From positions 1,469,122 through 1,533,121 of the forward strand of contig NZ_CP065592.1 of the NCBI RefSeq assembly GCF_016025255.1: 64,000 nucleotides of DNA. Direction: 5' to 3'. This stretch comes from Sphingosinicella flava. GTDB lineage: Bacteria > Pseudomonadota > Alphaproteobacteria > Sphingomonadales > Sphingomonadaceae. How positions within the stretch are numbered: position 1 is the stretch's first letter; each line of letters begins with the position of its first letter. Shown here one piece after another: positions 36,681 through 46,437 of this stretch. The notes under the pieces were generated by a model. It saw only the letters and a list, made by a program, of their open reading frames with translations. It did no database searches and was not told where the DNA came from. The position numbers were made by a program, and so were the translations under genes.

Positions 36681-38093
36681 ATGCCAGGAATGACCGCACG
36701 TCTCGGCCTGTTCGGGGGGCTTGCCGCGTTTGCGCTGCTGTTGCTGCTGCCCGCGCCGGAGGGGATGCCCCTCACCGCCTGGCGCACCGTCGCGCTCGTC
36801 GTGCTGATGGCGGCATGGTGGATGACGCAGGCCCTGCCGCTCACCGCGACGGCGCTCCTGCCCTTCCTCCTCTTCCCCCTCTTCGGGGTGATGAGCGCCA
36901 ACGACATTGCCGGCGCTTATTATTCGCCGATCCTGTTCCTGGTGCTCGGCGGGGCGATGATCGCACTCGCCATCGAACGCACCCGGCTCCATTGCCGCCT
37001 CGCCCTCGCCATCGTCGCGCGCGGCGGCCGGACGCCGGGCGGCCTGCTCCTCGCCTTCATGACCGCGACGGCGCTCATCAGCCTGATCGTCTCCAACACC
37101 GCGACCACCCTCATCATGATCCCGATCGGCATGGCGGTGCTGCAGGCAGCCGATGTTGAGAAGGGCGCGACCGATGGCTTTCCCGGCGCGCTGGTCATGG
37201 GCATCGCGTTCGCCGCGACGTTCGGCGGCTTCGGCACCCTGGTCGGCTCCCCCACCAACGCCATCGCCGCCGGGATCATCGAGCGGAGCACCGGCTTCAC
37301 CGTCGATTTCCTCACCTGGTCGCTCTACGGACTGCCGGTCGTTCTGGTGTCGGTGCCGCTCTGCTGGTTCATCCTGATGCGGGTGCAGCGCGTCGACGCG
37401 CACGGCTTCGATACGACGGCGGCGCGCGAGGGGATCGGCAATGTCGGCGCCTGGTCGGTGGCGGAAAAGAGGCTGGTGCCGCTCGTCGCCCTCGTCCTCG
37501 CGGGCTGGTTCGCGCTGCCCTTCCTCACCGGCCATCTCCCGGCCGGAACATTGACGGACGGCGCCATCGCGGTGGCGGGCGCGCTCCTGCTCTTCGTCAT
37601 CCCGGACGGCACGGGCCGGCCGATCCTCACCTGGGACGAGGCGAACCGCGCGCCTTGGGGCGTCATCATGATGTTCGGCGGCGGCCTCGCGCTCGCCACC
37701 GGCATCGAGCAATCCGGCCTCGCCGGGTGGATGGGGGAAGCGATGAAGCCGCTCGCCGCCGTCCACCCGCTCCTCATCGCCGTCGTCCTCACCGCCTTCG
37801 TCATCCTCGTCACCGAATTCGCGTCCAACGTCGCGGCGGCGAGCGGGATCATGCCGGTGGTGGCGGGCGTGATCGCGGCGACGGGGGTCGATCCCGTCCT
37901 CCTCGCCCTCCCCGCCGCCTTCGCCGCGAGCTGGGGCTTCATGCTGCCTTCGGGCACCGGCCCCAATGCGATCGCCTGGGGCACCGGTCACATCGCCCTG
38001 CCGCGCATGTTGCAGACCGGGCTGCTGCTCGACCTTGCCGGTGTCCCGATCATGGTCGGCAGCGTCTGGGCCATTGCCGCCTTGGCCGGCTAA
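36681..38093 (+). CDS. SLC13/DASS-family anion transporter
   Basis: A 470-residue membrane protein with about 11-12 helices and the two inverted-repeat signatures of the divalent anion:sodium symporter family: SNTATTLIMIPIG (SNT motif, about residue 133) and the second half TEFASNVAAASGIMP followed by PSGTGPNAIAWGTGHI. Family members carry dicarboxylates, citrate or sulfate, in many cases with sodium. The substrate cannot be told. An alternative start at ATG 36690 is nearly as good. Confidence 0.87.
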   Translation: MPGMTARLGLFGGLAAFALLLLLPAPEGMPLTAWRTVALVVLMAAWWMTQALPLTATALLPFLLFPLFGVMSANDIAGAYYSPILFLVLGGAMIALAIERTRLHCRLALAIVARGGRTPGGLLLAFMTATALISLIVSNTATTLIMIPIGMAVLQAADVEKGATDGFPGALVMGIAFAATFGGFGTLVGSPTNAIAAGIIERSTGFTVDFLTWSLYGLPVVLVSVPLCWFILMRVQRVDAHGFDTTAAREGIGNVGAWSVAEKRLVPLVALVLAGWFALPFLTGHLPAGTLTDGAIAVAGALLLFVIPDGTGRPILTWDEANRAPWGVIMMFGGGLALATGIEQSGLAGWMGEAMKPLAAVHPLLIAVVLTAFVILVTEFASNVAAASGIMPVVAGVIAATGVDPVLLALPAAFAASWGFMLPSGTGPNAIAWGTGHIALPRMLQTGLLLDLAGVPIMVGSVWAIAALAG

Positions 38094-38099
38094 GGCTAG

Positions 38100-38183
38100 G
38101 AGGAGCGCGGGCAACAGACCTCACCCCCCGGGAACGCTCCTCGTCGAGCGCGGCCGGTGAGCCTGCCTCCTTTTCCAAGGAGG
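38100..38183 (+). other. Structured leader before the PLP lyase gene
   Basis: An 8-bp stem (GAGGAGCG 38100-38107 with CGCTCCTC 38135-38142) and a 7-bp hairpin (CCTCCTT-TTCC-AAGGAGG, 38166-38183) lie between the transporter stop and the next ATG. They could terminate the transporter transcript, be a repeat remnant, or be a leader. No known riboswitch consensus was recognised. Confidence 0.35.
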
Positions 38184-38221
38184 GGTTCGGTCTCCACGCA
38201 GAAGTGCAACAGGAGACAGAC

Positions 38222-39523
38222 ATGACAGACGAATCCGACATCACCGCCACCCCGCGCCGCCGCCCGAAGCCGGACGTCATCGAGATCGGCGGCCGCAAAC
38301 TGAAGCCCGCGACGTTGATGATGGGCCACGGCTTCGATCCGGCCCTCTCGGAAGGCGCGCTGAAGCCGCCCATCTTCCTCACCTCCACCTTCGTTTTCGA
38401 AAATGCGGCGGCGGGCAAGCGCCACTTCGAAGGCGTCACCGGCAAGCGCCCCGGCGGCGCCGAAGGCCTCGTCTATTCGCGCTTCAATGGCCCCAACCAG
38501 GAAATCTTGGAAGACCGCCTCGCCGTTTGGGAAGATGCGGAGGACGCGCTCACTTTCTCCTCGGGCATGTCGGCCATCGCCACCTTGCTCATGACCTTCG
38601 TGAAGCCGGGCGACGTCATCGTCCACTCCGGACCGCTCTATGCGGCGACCGAGACGCTGATCGGCCGCATCCTCGGCAAGTTCGGCGTGCAGTGGCTCGA
38701 TTTCCCGGCGGGCGCGACCAAGGAAGAAATCGAGGCTGTCGTCGCCAAGGCAAAAGAATTGGGCCGCGTCTCGCTCATCTATCTCGAAAGCCCGGCCAAC
38801 CCGACCAATCAACTGGTCGACGTACAGGCCGTGCGCGCCGTGCGCGACGCTCTGTTCAGCGGCGATGAAAAACCGCCCATCGCCATCGACAACACTTTCC
38901 TTGGGCCGCTCTGGTCGCGCCCCCTGGATCACGGCGCGGACCTTAGCGTCTATTCGCTCACCAAATATGCGGGCGGGCACAGCGATCTCGTCGCGGGCGG
39001 CGTCGTCGGATCGCAGGCGCTCATCACGCCCATTCGCATGATGCGCAACACGATCGGCACGATCACCGATCCCAACACCGCCTGGATGCTGCTCCGCAGC
39101 CTCGAAACGCTGGAACTCCGCATGAGCCGCGCCGGCGAGAATGCCGCCAAGGTCTGCGCCTTCCTGAAGGACCATCCGAAGGTCGAAAGCGTCGGCTATC
39201 TCGGCTTTCTGACCGATGGCCGCCAGGCGGATATCTACCGTCGCCACTGCACCGGCGCGGGCTCGACCTTCTCGCTCTATCTGAAGGGCGGCGAGCGCGA
39301 AGCCTTCGCCTTCCTAGACGCGCTGAAGATCGCCAAGCTCGCCGTGTCGCTCGGCGGCACCGAAACCCTGGCCAGCGCCCCCGCGGCGATGACCCACCTT
39401 TCCGTTCCGGACGAGCGCAAGAAAGCGATGGCGATCACCGACAACCTCGTCCGCATTTCCATCGGTGTCGAGGATGCGGAGGATCTGATCGCGGACTTCG
39501 ATCAGGCTTTGGCGGCGATCTGA
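38222..39523 (+). CDS. Cystathionine gamma-synthase-family PLP enzyme
   Basis: A 433-residue Cys/Met-metabolism PLP enzyme. Seen are the phosphate-binding FSSGMSAIATLL, ESPANPTNQLVD, AIDNTFLGPLW and the Schiff-base lysine in YSLTKYAGGHSDLVAGG, and a C-terminal SLGGTETLASAPAAMTH with the substrate-contacting residues. It could act as cystathionine gamma-synthase or -lyase, O-succinylhomoserine sulfhydrylase or methionine gamma-lyase; sequence alone does not settle it. An ACAGGAGACAGAC site precedes ATG 38222. Confidence 0.9.
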   Translation: MTDESDITATPRRRPKPDVIEIGGRKLKPATLMMGHGFDPALSEGALKPPIFLTSTFVFENAAAGKRHFEGVTGKRPGGAEGLVYSRFNGPNQEILEDRLAVWEDAEDALTFSSGMSAIATLLMTFVKPGDVIVHSGPLYAATETLIGRILGKFGVQWLDFPAGATKEEIEAVVAKAKELGRVSLIYLESPANPTNQLVDVQAVRAVRDALFSGDEKPPIAIDNTFLGPLWSRPLDHGADLSVYSLTKYAGGHSDLVAGGVVGSQALITPIRMMRNTIGTITDPNTAWMLLRSLETLELRMSRAGENAAKVCAFLKDHPKVESVGYLGFLTDGRQADIYRRHCTGAGSTFSLYLKGGEREAFAFLDALKIAKLAVSLGGTETLASAPAAMTHLSVPDERKKAMAITDNLVRISIGVEDAEDLIADFDQALAAI

Positions 39524-39526
39524 CGA

Positions 39527-40216
39527 TCAGGGCTGGGGACGCTTGCTCCAGTCGAGCACTTCCCAGCCCTCCGCTTCCGCCAGCCGAACAAGCCGGTCGT
39601 GCGCGTTGGTTGCGACCGGTTCGTCGGACCAATGGTGGACCGGCGCGTCGGAGACGTGGTCGGAATAGAAGCGGATATGGACGGCCTCGCGGGTCAGCCC
39701 TTCCCGTTCCAGCCACGCCTGGATCATCGCGAGCTTTTCGTCGCCGTAGCAGTTTCGCCCTTCGATCTTCGCGACGATCCGCCCTGCGGCATCCAGCCCC
39801 GTTTCCGTCGCGATAACGTCGTGGATACCGAGACGTTCGGCGATGGCGGCGGCGTAGAGGCGGTAGGACGCCGTCGCCATCACCACCCGCCGCCCCGCCG
39901 CGCGGTCCGCCGCGATGCTCGCCCGCGCGCCGGGCAGGATGTTGGTCGCGACCTGCTTGTCGGCGAAGCTCTGGATCACCGGCTCCAGCCGCTCGGGCGC
40001 GATGCTGCGGCCGATGAGCAAGGTGTAGTTGATTTCCTTCAGCCGTCCCCGGTCGATCAATTTCGCGACATAGGCCAGCATCGACAGGATCACGAACGGC
40101 ATGAGGACCAGCCGCCAAGGCGCCAGCTGCCGCGCGGCATGGATCAGGAACGGCGTGTAGGTCGCTCGCCGTGTGATCGTCCGGTCCATGTCGTAAATGG
40201 CGAGCGCGCTCTTCAT
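39527..40216 (-). CDS. HAD-IB family phosphatase
   Basis: A 229-residue haloacid dehalogenase-like hydrolase, subfamily IB (SerB-like). Motif I is IYDMDRTIT (D-x-D-x-T), motif II MATASY, and motif III/IV IRFYSDHVSDAP. One hydrophobic segment (LVLMPFVILSMLAYVAKL, about residues 34-51) suggests membrane association, as in the CicA/YfhB-like group. The start at 40216 is the ATG just before motif I. Divergent from the Mla operon by 87 bases. Confidence 0.87.
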   Translation of the reverse strand: MKSALAIYDMDRTITRRATYTPFLIHAARQLAPWRLVLMPFVILSMLAYVAKLIDRGRLKEINYTLLIGRSIAPERLEPVIQSFADKQVATNILPGARASIAADRAAGRRVVMATASYRLYAAAIAERLGIHDVIATETGLDAAGRIVAKIEGRNCYGDEKLAMIQAWLEREGLTREAVHIRFYSDHVSDAPVHHWSDEPVATNAHDRLVRLAEAEGWEVLDWSKRPQP

Positions 40217-40303
40217 GTGGCCGCAGGAGCACGGAAAGCCGGGATTTGTCCACCCCCGGAACGACCTTGCCCGTTTCCGGTTATTGGCGCAGTGTCCCGC
40301 CCG

Positions 40304-41413
40304 ATGAACGATATCGCCCAGCTTGACGAGACGGAGGAGAACGGCCGCAAGGTGCTGCGCTTCGCCGGTCCGCTCACGCTCGCGCGCCTCGGCCGCCTGC
40401 CCGACCGGCTGAAGGAGGTTGAGGGGCAAGGCATGATCGTCGACGTGAGCGGCGTCGAGCGGATGGACACGGTCGGCGCCTGGCTCGTCCACCGGCTGGT
40501 GCGCGATCACGACGCCCATGTGCGTGGGGCCGACGAAAGCACGTCCTTCCTCCTTGAAAATGTCGCCGCCGCCGACCAGCCCGCGAAGATCCGGCCCGAT
40601 CGCCGTCCGCCCGTCGTCCAGATCCTCGATCAGATGGGTACGGCGACGTCTATGGCGGGCAAGACGCTTCTCGGCCTCCTCGGTTTCTTCGGCGCCCTCC
40701 TCGTCACCACCTGGACGGTCATCAAGCGTCCGCGCCGTTTCCGCTTCAACGCGACGGTGCAGCGTTTCGAAGTGGTCGGCGTCCATGCGCTCGGCATCAT
40801 CGGCCTCATGAGCTTCCTGATCGGCATCGTCATCGCTCAGCAAGGCGCGGTGCAGCTCCGTCAATTCGGAGCGGAAGTCTTCACCATCAACCTCGTCGGC
40901 CGCCTCACCTTCCGCGAGCTCGGCGTGCTGATGACGGCGATCATGGTCGCCGGCCGGTCGGGCAGCGCCTTCGCCGCGCAGATCGGATCGATGAAGCTCG
41001 CCGAGGAAGTGGATGCGATGCGCACCATCGGCGTTTCGCCGATGGAGGCGCTCGTTCTGCCGCGCGTCATGGCGACGGTGCTGCTGATGCCGCTCTTGGG
41101 CTTCTATTCCTCCATCGTCGCGATCGTCGGCGGCGGCCTTCTCTGCTGGGTGTCGCTCGACATTCCGCCAGCGACCTTCATCCAGCGCATCCGCGAGGTG
41201 ACGCCGATCACCGACGTCTGGATCTCGCTCATCAAGGCGCCGGTCTTCGGCGCGATCATCGGCATATCGGGCTGTTTCCAGGGCATGCAGGTCGAAGGCA
41301 ATAACGAGGAAGTGGGCCTGCGCACCACGGCCGCCGTCGTACAGGCGATCTTCCTCGTCATCGTGCTCGATGCCTTCTTCGCCGTCTTCTTCTCGGAGGT
41401 CGGCTGGGTATGA
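40304..41413 (+). CDS. mlaE: MlaE-family ABC permease with STAS-like N-terminus
   Basis: A 369-residue permease of a phospholipid-transport ABC system. The N-terminal 95 residues (VLRFAGPLTLARLGRLPDRLK, IVDVSGVERMDTVGAWLVHRL) form a STAS-like domain, which in other bacteria is a separate MlaB protein. The C-terminal MlaE domain has four to six helices with GLMSFLIGIVIAQQ, RELGVLMTAIMVAGRSGSAFAAQIG and ISGCFQGMQV. It moves lipids between inner and outer membranes with MlaF and MlaD. First gene of a four-gene operon; it overlaps mlaF by ATGA. Confidence 0.92.
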   Translation: MNDIAQLDETEENGRKVLRFAGPLTLARLGRLPDRLKEVEGQGMIVDVSGVERMDTVGAWLVHRLVRDHDAHVRGADESTSFLLENVAAADQPAKIRPDRRPPVVQILDQMGTATSMAGKTLLGLLGFFGALLVTTWTVIKRPRRFRFNATVQRFEVVGVHALGIIGLMSFLIGIVIAQQGAVQLRQFGAEVFTINLVGRLTFRELGVLMTAIMVAGRSGSAFAAQIGSMKLAEEVDAMRTIGVSPMEALVLPRVMATVLLMPLLGFYSSIVAIVGGGLLCWVSLDIPPATFIQRIREVTPITDVWISLIKAPVFGAIIGISGCFQGMQVEGNNEEVGLRTTAAVVQAIFLVIVLDAFFAVFFSEVGWV

Positions 41414-42207
41414 GCGAGAAGGACGACGACATCGTCATCCGCGTGCGCGGGCTCAAGAACGGCTTTGGCGACCAAATCGTCCATGACAGGCTCGACCTCG
41501 ACGTCCGCCGGGGCGAGATATTGGGCGTGGTCGGGGGATCGGGCACCGGCAAGTCGGTCCTGATGCGCTCGATCATCGGCCTTCAAACCCCGATCGAGGG
41601 CGACATCAGCGTCTTCGGCCAATCGATGATCGGCAAGGACGAGACAGAGGCGAAGAACATTCGCCGCCGCTGGGGCGTCCTGTTCCAGGGCGCGGCCTTG
41701 TTCTCGACCCTCACCGTCGCCGAGAATGTGCAAGTGCCGATCCGCGAATTCTATCCCCGCATCGACGCGCAGCTTCTCGACGAGATCGCGACTTACAAGA
41801 TCGCGATGAGCGGCCTGCCGCCCGAAGCGGCGATGAAATATCCGTCCGAGCTGTCGGGCGGCATGAAGAAGCGCGCCGGCATCGCCCGCGCCCTGGCGCT
41901 CGACCCTGAGCTGCTTTTCCTCGATGAACCGACCGCCGGCCTCGATCCGATCGGCGCGGCGGCGTTCGACGCGATCGTCCGGGAGCTGCAGAAGAATCTC
42001 GGCCTCACCGTCTTTCTCATCACCCACGATCTCGACACGCTCTACGCCATTTGCGACCGCGTCGCGGTGCTGGCGGACCAGAAAGTCGTCGCGATTGGAA
42101 CGATTCCGGAATTACTTGCTTTGGACCACGCATGGATTCAGGAATATTTCAACGGGCCCCGCGGACGCGCAGCCCGAGCGACCGAGGAAGCAGGGGCTGA
42201 AGCCTGA
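41410..42207 (+). CDS. mlaF: MlaF-family ABC ATPase
   Basis: A 265-residue ATPase with Walker A GGSGTGKSVLMRS, the signature LSGGMKKRAGIARAL, Walker B LLFLDEPTAGLDP and the H-loop LITHDLDTL. It powers the MlaE permease in lipid transport. Start overlaps mlaE (ATGA) and stop overlaps mlaD (TGATG). Confidence 0.93.
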   Translation: MSEKDDDIVIRVRGLKNGFGDQIVHDRLDLDVRRGEILGVVGGSGTGKSVLMRSIIGLQTPIEGDISVFGQSMIGKDETEAKNIRRRWGVLFQGAALFSTLTVAENVQVPIREFYPRIDAQLLDEIATYKIAMSGLPPEAAMKYPSELSGGMKKRAGIARALALDPELLFLDEPTAGLDPIGAAAFDAIVRELQKNLGLTVFLITHDLDTLYAICDRVAVLADQKVVAIGTIPELLALDHAWIQEYFNGPRGRAARATEEAGAEA

Positions 42208-43187
42208 TGGAGAATAGATCCAACCACGTTCTGGTCGGCGGCGTCGTTATGGCGCTGGTCGTCGCCGTCGTCATCTTCCTCATCTGGATCGCCAATGCGG
42301 GCAGCGACACGGAGAAGGAATATGACATCTTCTTCCAGCAGGGCGTCAGCGGCCTGAACAAGGGGAGCAGCGTCACCTTTTCCGGCGTGCCCGTCGGTCA
42401 GGTGCGGATGATCAGCCTGATGCCCAAGACGCCGCAATTCGTGCGGGTCCGCATCTCGGTTCAGAACGATACGCCGATCGTCAGGGGCACGACCGCGACC
42501 ATCCAGGGCGTCGGCTTCACCGGCGTGTCCGAAATCCAGCTCGAACCGCCGGAGGGAGGGGGTACACCGAGCCGGACGCCGCCTCCGCTCACTTGCCCTG
42601 AGCGCAACACGGCCTCCCAATGTCCCTTCGGCGTGCCGGTCATCCCGACCAAGCCGGGGGGCCTCGGCGCCCTCCTCAACAGCGCGCCCCAATTGCTGGA
42701 ACGCGTGTCGACGCTGACGGAGCGCGTCACCGAATTGCTGGATGAGGACAATCAGCAGTCGCTCTCCGCCATTCTCGACAATGTCGAGACGATCAGCGGC
42801 GCGCTGGCCGACCGTTCGCCGGAAATCGCCGCGACGCTCGCCGAAGCGCGCATCGCCATCCGCCAGGCGGGCGAAGCGGCCGAGGCCTGGGGCCGGGTCG
42901 CCGGATCGGCCGATCAATTGCTCAACGAGGAAGGCCGCCCGCTCATCAACGACCTGCGCAGCACGATCCGGGCCGCCGACCGGAGCCTTGGGACGCTTGA
43001 GGCGACGATCAACGACGCCCGCCCCGGCGTGCAAAATTTCTCGAAGCAAACCTTGCCGGAGATCGGCCAGCTGGTCCGCGACCTGCGCGAAACCAGCGAT
43101 GCGCTGCGCTCGATCACCACGCGGATCGACCAGCAAGGCGCGGCTTCGATCCTGGGCGAACCCAAATTGCCGGATTATAAGAGATGA
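42207..43187 (+). CDS. mlaD: MlaD-family MCE-domain protein
   Basis: A 326-residue inner-membrane-anchored protein: an N-terminal helix (VLVGGVVMALVVAVVIFLIWIAN, about 8-30), an MCE beta-domain (GVSGLNKGSSVTFSGVPVGQVRMI, about residues 42-115), then a long helical C-terminus (LLNSAPQLLERVSTLTERVTELLDEDN onward) expected to form a periplasmic barrel. It binds phospholipid in the periplasm for the MlaEF pump. Overlaps mlaF and the lipoprotein gene. Confidence 0.93.
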   Translation: MENRSNHVLVGGVVMALVVAVVIFLIWIANAGSDTEKEYDIFFQQGVSGLNKGSSVTFSGVPVGQVRMISLMPKTPQFVRVRISVQNDTPIVRGTTATIQGVGFTGVSEIQLEPPEGGGTPSRTPPPLTCPERNTASQCPFGVPVIPTKPGGLGALLNSAPQLLERVSTLTERVTELLDEDNQQSLSAILDNVETISGALADRSPEIAATLAEARIAIRQAGEAAEAWGRVAGSADQLLNEEGRPLINDLRSTIRAADRSLGTLEATINDARPGVQNFSKQTLPEIGQLVRDLRETSDALRSITTRIDQQGAASILGEPKLPDYKR

Positions 43188-43780
43188 GAATGACCCTCCC
43201 GTTCCGCTCCGCACTGCCTCTCGCCTTGCTCGCATCCCTTTCGGGATGCATCAGCTTCGGGCCGAAGCCGCCTGAATCCCTGCTGACTCTCACCGCCGCG
43301 CAGGTTCGGGCGGAAGGAACGACGCGAACGGCGGCCCAGTCCGAAACCGTCATCGTATCCCTGCCCACGGTGCCGCAGGAATTGCGCGTCACCCGGGTGC
43401 CCGTGCGCACCGGCGCGACGGAGCTTGCCTATTTGAAGGACGCGCAATGGGTGGAGCAGCCCAATGCCCTGTTCGGCCGCCTGCTGACCGAAACCATTGC
43501 GGCGAGCGGCCGGGTGGTCATCGACGCGCGCCAAACGACGTTCGAGCCCGGGATCGTGCTGACCGGCCAGCTTCAGTCTTTCGGCATCGATGCGGATCGC
43601 ACCGAAGCGGTGATCGTTTATGACGCCGCCCTTGCCGGCCCCGGCAGCACCGTCCGTACCCGCCGTTTCGAAGCACGCGCGCCAATTGCCGAAATCGACG
43701 TGGAGGCCGCCGGCCCCGCGCTCAACCAGGTTGCGAACCAGGTGGCGGGTGAAGTCGCGGCTTGGCTCAACGGCGGCTGA
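43184..43780 (+). CDS. ABC-transport auxiliary lipoprotein (PqiC/YmbA-like)
   Basis: A 198-residue predicted lipoprotein with lipobox LSGC near residue 22 and the ABC-type transport auxiliary fold (LTAAQVRAEG, ELAYLKDAQWVEQPNALFGRLL, QLQSFGIDADRTEAVIVYDAAL). Such proteins link MCE systems to the outer membrane. The ATG overlaps the mlaD stop by four bases, so it completes the operon. No MlaC- or MlaA-like gene is in the operon. Confidence 0.87.
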   Translation: MRMTLPFRSALPLALLASLSGCISFGPKPPESLLTLTAAQVRAEGTTRTAAQSETVIVSLPTVPQELRVTRVPVRTGATELAYLKDAQWVEQPNALFGRLLTETIAASGRVVIDARQTTFEPGIVLTGQLQSFGIDADRTEAVIVYDAALAGPGSTVRTRRFEARAPIAEIDVEAAGPALNQVANQVAGEVAAWLNGG

Positions 43781-46372
43781 TCAGCCCAGGCTCTTCGACA
43801 CCTGCTCGAACACGTCTTTCGAAAGATCATCCGCGGCGAGAATGCGGCTGAGTTCGGCCTTCATCTTGTCCGCCCGGTCAGCGTCGAACCGCCGCCAGCG
43901 TCCCAGCGGCGGGACGAGCCGCGCCGCCGTTTGGGGGTTGAGCTTGTCGACCGCCAGGATCATGTCGGCCAGGAAGCGGTAACCGCTGCCGTCCGCCACG
44001 TGCAAGGCGCACTGGTTCGCCGCGAAGCCGCCGATCAGGGCGCGCAGGCGGTTGGGATTGGAAAGCGTGAAGTCCGGGTGATCGGCCAGCGCCTTCACGA
44101 CCGCCCCGGTATCCGGGCGGGTCGAAAGCGCCTGCACGCTGAACCATTTGTCGATGACCAGCGCATTGCCGCGATAGCGGTCGTAAAAGGCCGCCAGCGC
44201 GGCTTCCCGCTCCGGCGCATCGCTGTTGACGAGGACGCCGAGCGCCCCCTGCCGATCGGTCATGTTGTCGGCCGCGTCGAACTGTTGCCGCGCCAACGCG
44301 GCCGCATCCTCCGCTCCGCCCGCCATCAGATAGGATAAAGCGACTGTGCGCAGCCGCCGCGCGCCTTTGGCCGCAGGCGAATATTCGAAACGATTGGCCG
44401 TGGTGGCGGCATAAAGATCGCGCCACAGCCGTTCGAGATCGGCGCCGAGATCGGCGCGGAGCGCTTCGCGCGCTATATGGATCGCATTGGGATCCACCAT
44501 CTCCATCTGATCGCCGATAAAGGCCTCGCTGGGCATCAGCACCGCTTCGGCGATGAAGGCTGGGTCGAGATTGGGATCGGACAAGGTGCGCCGCACCGCC
44601 TCTGTCACCGGCCCTGAGTCCGCCGCGCCGTTCCGGATCGCGCCGAGCAGCGTGTCCAGCATCAACTGCTGCATCGCTTCGTAACGGGCGAAAGGATTGT
44701 CGTCATTGGCCGACAGGAATGCGAGATCGCCCGCGCTGCGGTCCGCCTCGACGATGACCGGCGCGGAAAAATCGCGATTGATCGACAGGATGGGGCGTTC
44801 GCCGATGCCGTCGAATATCACTTCCTGCGCGACGCCTTCCAACACGATCAGCCGGTCGGCATATTTCTCGCCCGTCAGGTCGCCGAACAAGGCGACCTTG
44901 AGCGGTACCGGCATCGGCTGCTTGCTGTCCTGACCGGGTGTCGGCGGCACGGCCTGCTCCAAGGTGAGATGCGCGCGTCCTGCGGCATCGTCATGGCGCA
45001 AGCTGGCGGTGATGCGCGGCGTTCCGGCTTGCGCATACCAAAGGCGGAAGCGCGAGAGATCGACGCCGTTGGCATCTTCCATCGCCTTCACGAAATCCTC
45101 GCATGTCGCCGCCTCCCCATCGTGCCGTTCGAAATAGAGGTCGGTGCCGCGCCGGAAGCCTTCGCCGCCCAGCATGGTGTGCATCATGCGGATGATCTCG
45201 GCGCCCTTATCGTAGATGGTCGCCGTGTAGAAATTCGAAATCTCGATATAGGATTCGGGGCGGATCGGGTGGGCGAGCGGCCCGGCATCCTCGGGAAACT
45301 GGATGGCGCGAAGGGCCCGGACATCCTCGATCCGCTTCACCGCCGCGCTGCCCTGATCGGCCGAGAACTGCTGGTCGCGAAAGACGGTGAAGCCTTCCTT
45401 CAACGACAGCTGAAACCAGTCGCGGCAGGTGACGCGGTTGCCCGACCAATTGTGGAAATATTCGTGCGCCACGACGCCCGCGACGGCATCGTAATCGGCA
45501 TCCGTCGCCGTGTCGGGATCGGCGAGGATGTAACGCGAATTGAAGATGTTGAGGCCCTTATTCTCCATCGCGCCGAAGTTGAAATCGCTGACCGCGACGA
45601 TGTTGAACACATCGAGATCATATTCGCGGCCATAGACTTTCTCGTCCCAGGCCATCGACGCCTTCAGCGCGGCCATCGCATGATGAGTCTTGGGCAGGTC
45701 TTCGGGCCGCACCCAAATGCCGAGATCGACGGTGCGCCCGCTCTGCGTCACGAAGCGGTCGCGATTGGCCTGTAGGTCGCCCGCGACCAGGGCGAAGAGA
45801 TAGCAGGGCTTGGGGTAAGGATCGTTCCATTCCGCATAATGGCGTCCGCCTTCCAGATCGCCCGACCCGACCGGGTCGCCATTGGCGAGCAGCACCGGGT
45901 AAAGCGCCTTGTCCGCGCTCATCCGCACCGTGTAGCGGCTCAGGACATCGGGCCGGTCGGGGAAGAAGGTGATGCGCCGGAATCCTTCCGCCTCGCATTG
46001 CGTGCAAAGAATGCCGCCCGAGGCATAAAGGCCCATGAGCTGGGTGTTGGCGGCAGGCTGGATTGCGACGGTCGTCTCGACGCTGTCGCCGCTGTTGACG
46101 CCCTCGACGATCAGCATATCGCCATCCAGCGCATAATCGGCCGGGGCGCCATTCACCCGCACATCGAGCAGCGTCAGATTCTCGCCGTCGAGGCGAAGCG
46201 GGGCGCCTTCGGCTCCATTCCGTTCGACCGTCAGCCGGGAACGGACGAGGGTGCGCTCGGCGCCGAGATCGAAATCGAGGTCGATCGAGGGCACCAGCCA
46301 TTCGGGCGGGCGATAATCCTCGCGGCGAGTAGGGGCGGGCGCGGCGGCTTGGGTGGTCTGAACGTCGAGCAT
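43781..46372 (-). CDS. pepN: Aminopeptidase N, M1 family
   Basis: An 863-residue zinc metallopeptidase. The GAMEN substrate motif (NFGAMENKGLNIFN) and the zinc site VVAHEYFHNWSGNR with the downstream Glu in LKEGFTVFRD are intact. The C-terminal alpha-helical DUF3458 region is present as in E. coli PepN. It trims N-terminal residues from peptides in the cytosol. The start at 46372 (MLDVQTTQAAAP) is preferred to the longer frame. Confidence 0.96.
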   Translation of the reverse strand: MLDVQTTQAAAPAPTRREDYRPPEWLVPSIDLDFDLGAERTLVRSRLTVERNGAEGAPLRLDGENLTLLDVRVNGAPADYALDGDMLIVEGVNSGDSVETTVAIQPAANTQLMGLYASGGILCTQCEAEGFRRITFFPDRPDVLSRYTVRMSADKALYPVLLANGDPVGSGDLEGGRHYAEWNDPYPKPCYLFALVAGDLQANRDRFVTQSGRTVDLGIWVRPEDLPKTHHAMAALKASMAWDEKVYGREYDLDVFNIVAVSDFNFGAMENKGLNIFNSRYILADPDTATDADYDAVAGVVAHEYFHNWSGNRVTCRDWFQLSLKEGFTVFRDQQFSADQGSAAVKRIEDVRALRAIQFPEDAGPLAHPIRPESYIEISNFYTATIYDKGAEIIRMMHTMLGGEGFRRGTDLYFERHDGEAATCEDFVKAMEDANGVDLSRFRLWYAQAGTPRITASLRHDDAAGRAHLTLEQAVPPTPGQDSKQPMPVPLKVALFGDLTGEKYADRLIVLEGVAQEVIFDGIGERPILSINRDFSAPVIVEADRSAGDLAFLSANDDNPFARYEAMQQLMLDTLLGAIRNGAADSGPVTEAVRRTLSDPNLDPAFIAEAVLMPSEAFIGDQMEMVDPNAIHIAREALRADLGADLERLWRDLYAATTANRFEYSPAAKGARRLRTVALSYLMAGGAEDAAALARQQFDAADNMTDRQGALGVLVNSDAPEREAALAAFYDRYRGNALVIDKWFSVQALSTRPDTGAVVKALADHPDFTLSNPNRLRALIGGFAANQCALHVADGSGYRFLADMILAVDKLNPQTAARLVPPLGRWRRFDADRADKMKAELSRILAADDLSKDVFEQVSKSLG

Positions 46373-46437
46373 CCAGGCGATGTAGGCCCTGCCCCGTTCC
46401 CCCGCAATGATCGGGCGCAAACAGCCTTAAGGCTGGC

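Noticed and set aside
38094-38221. Riboswitch upstream of the PLP lyase gene
   Set aside because: Hairpins are present but no SAM-type consensus or pseudoknot could be recognised; the hairpins are also repeat-like.
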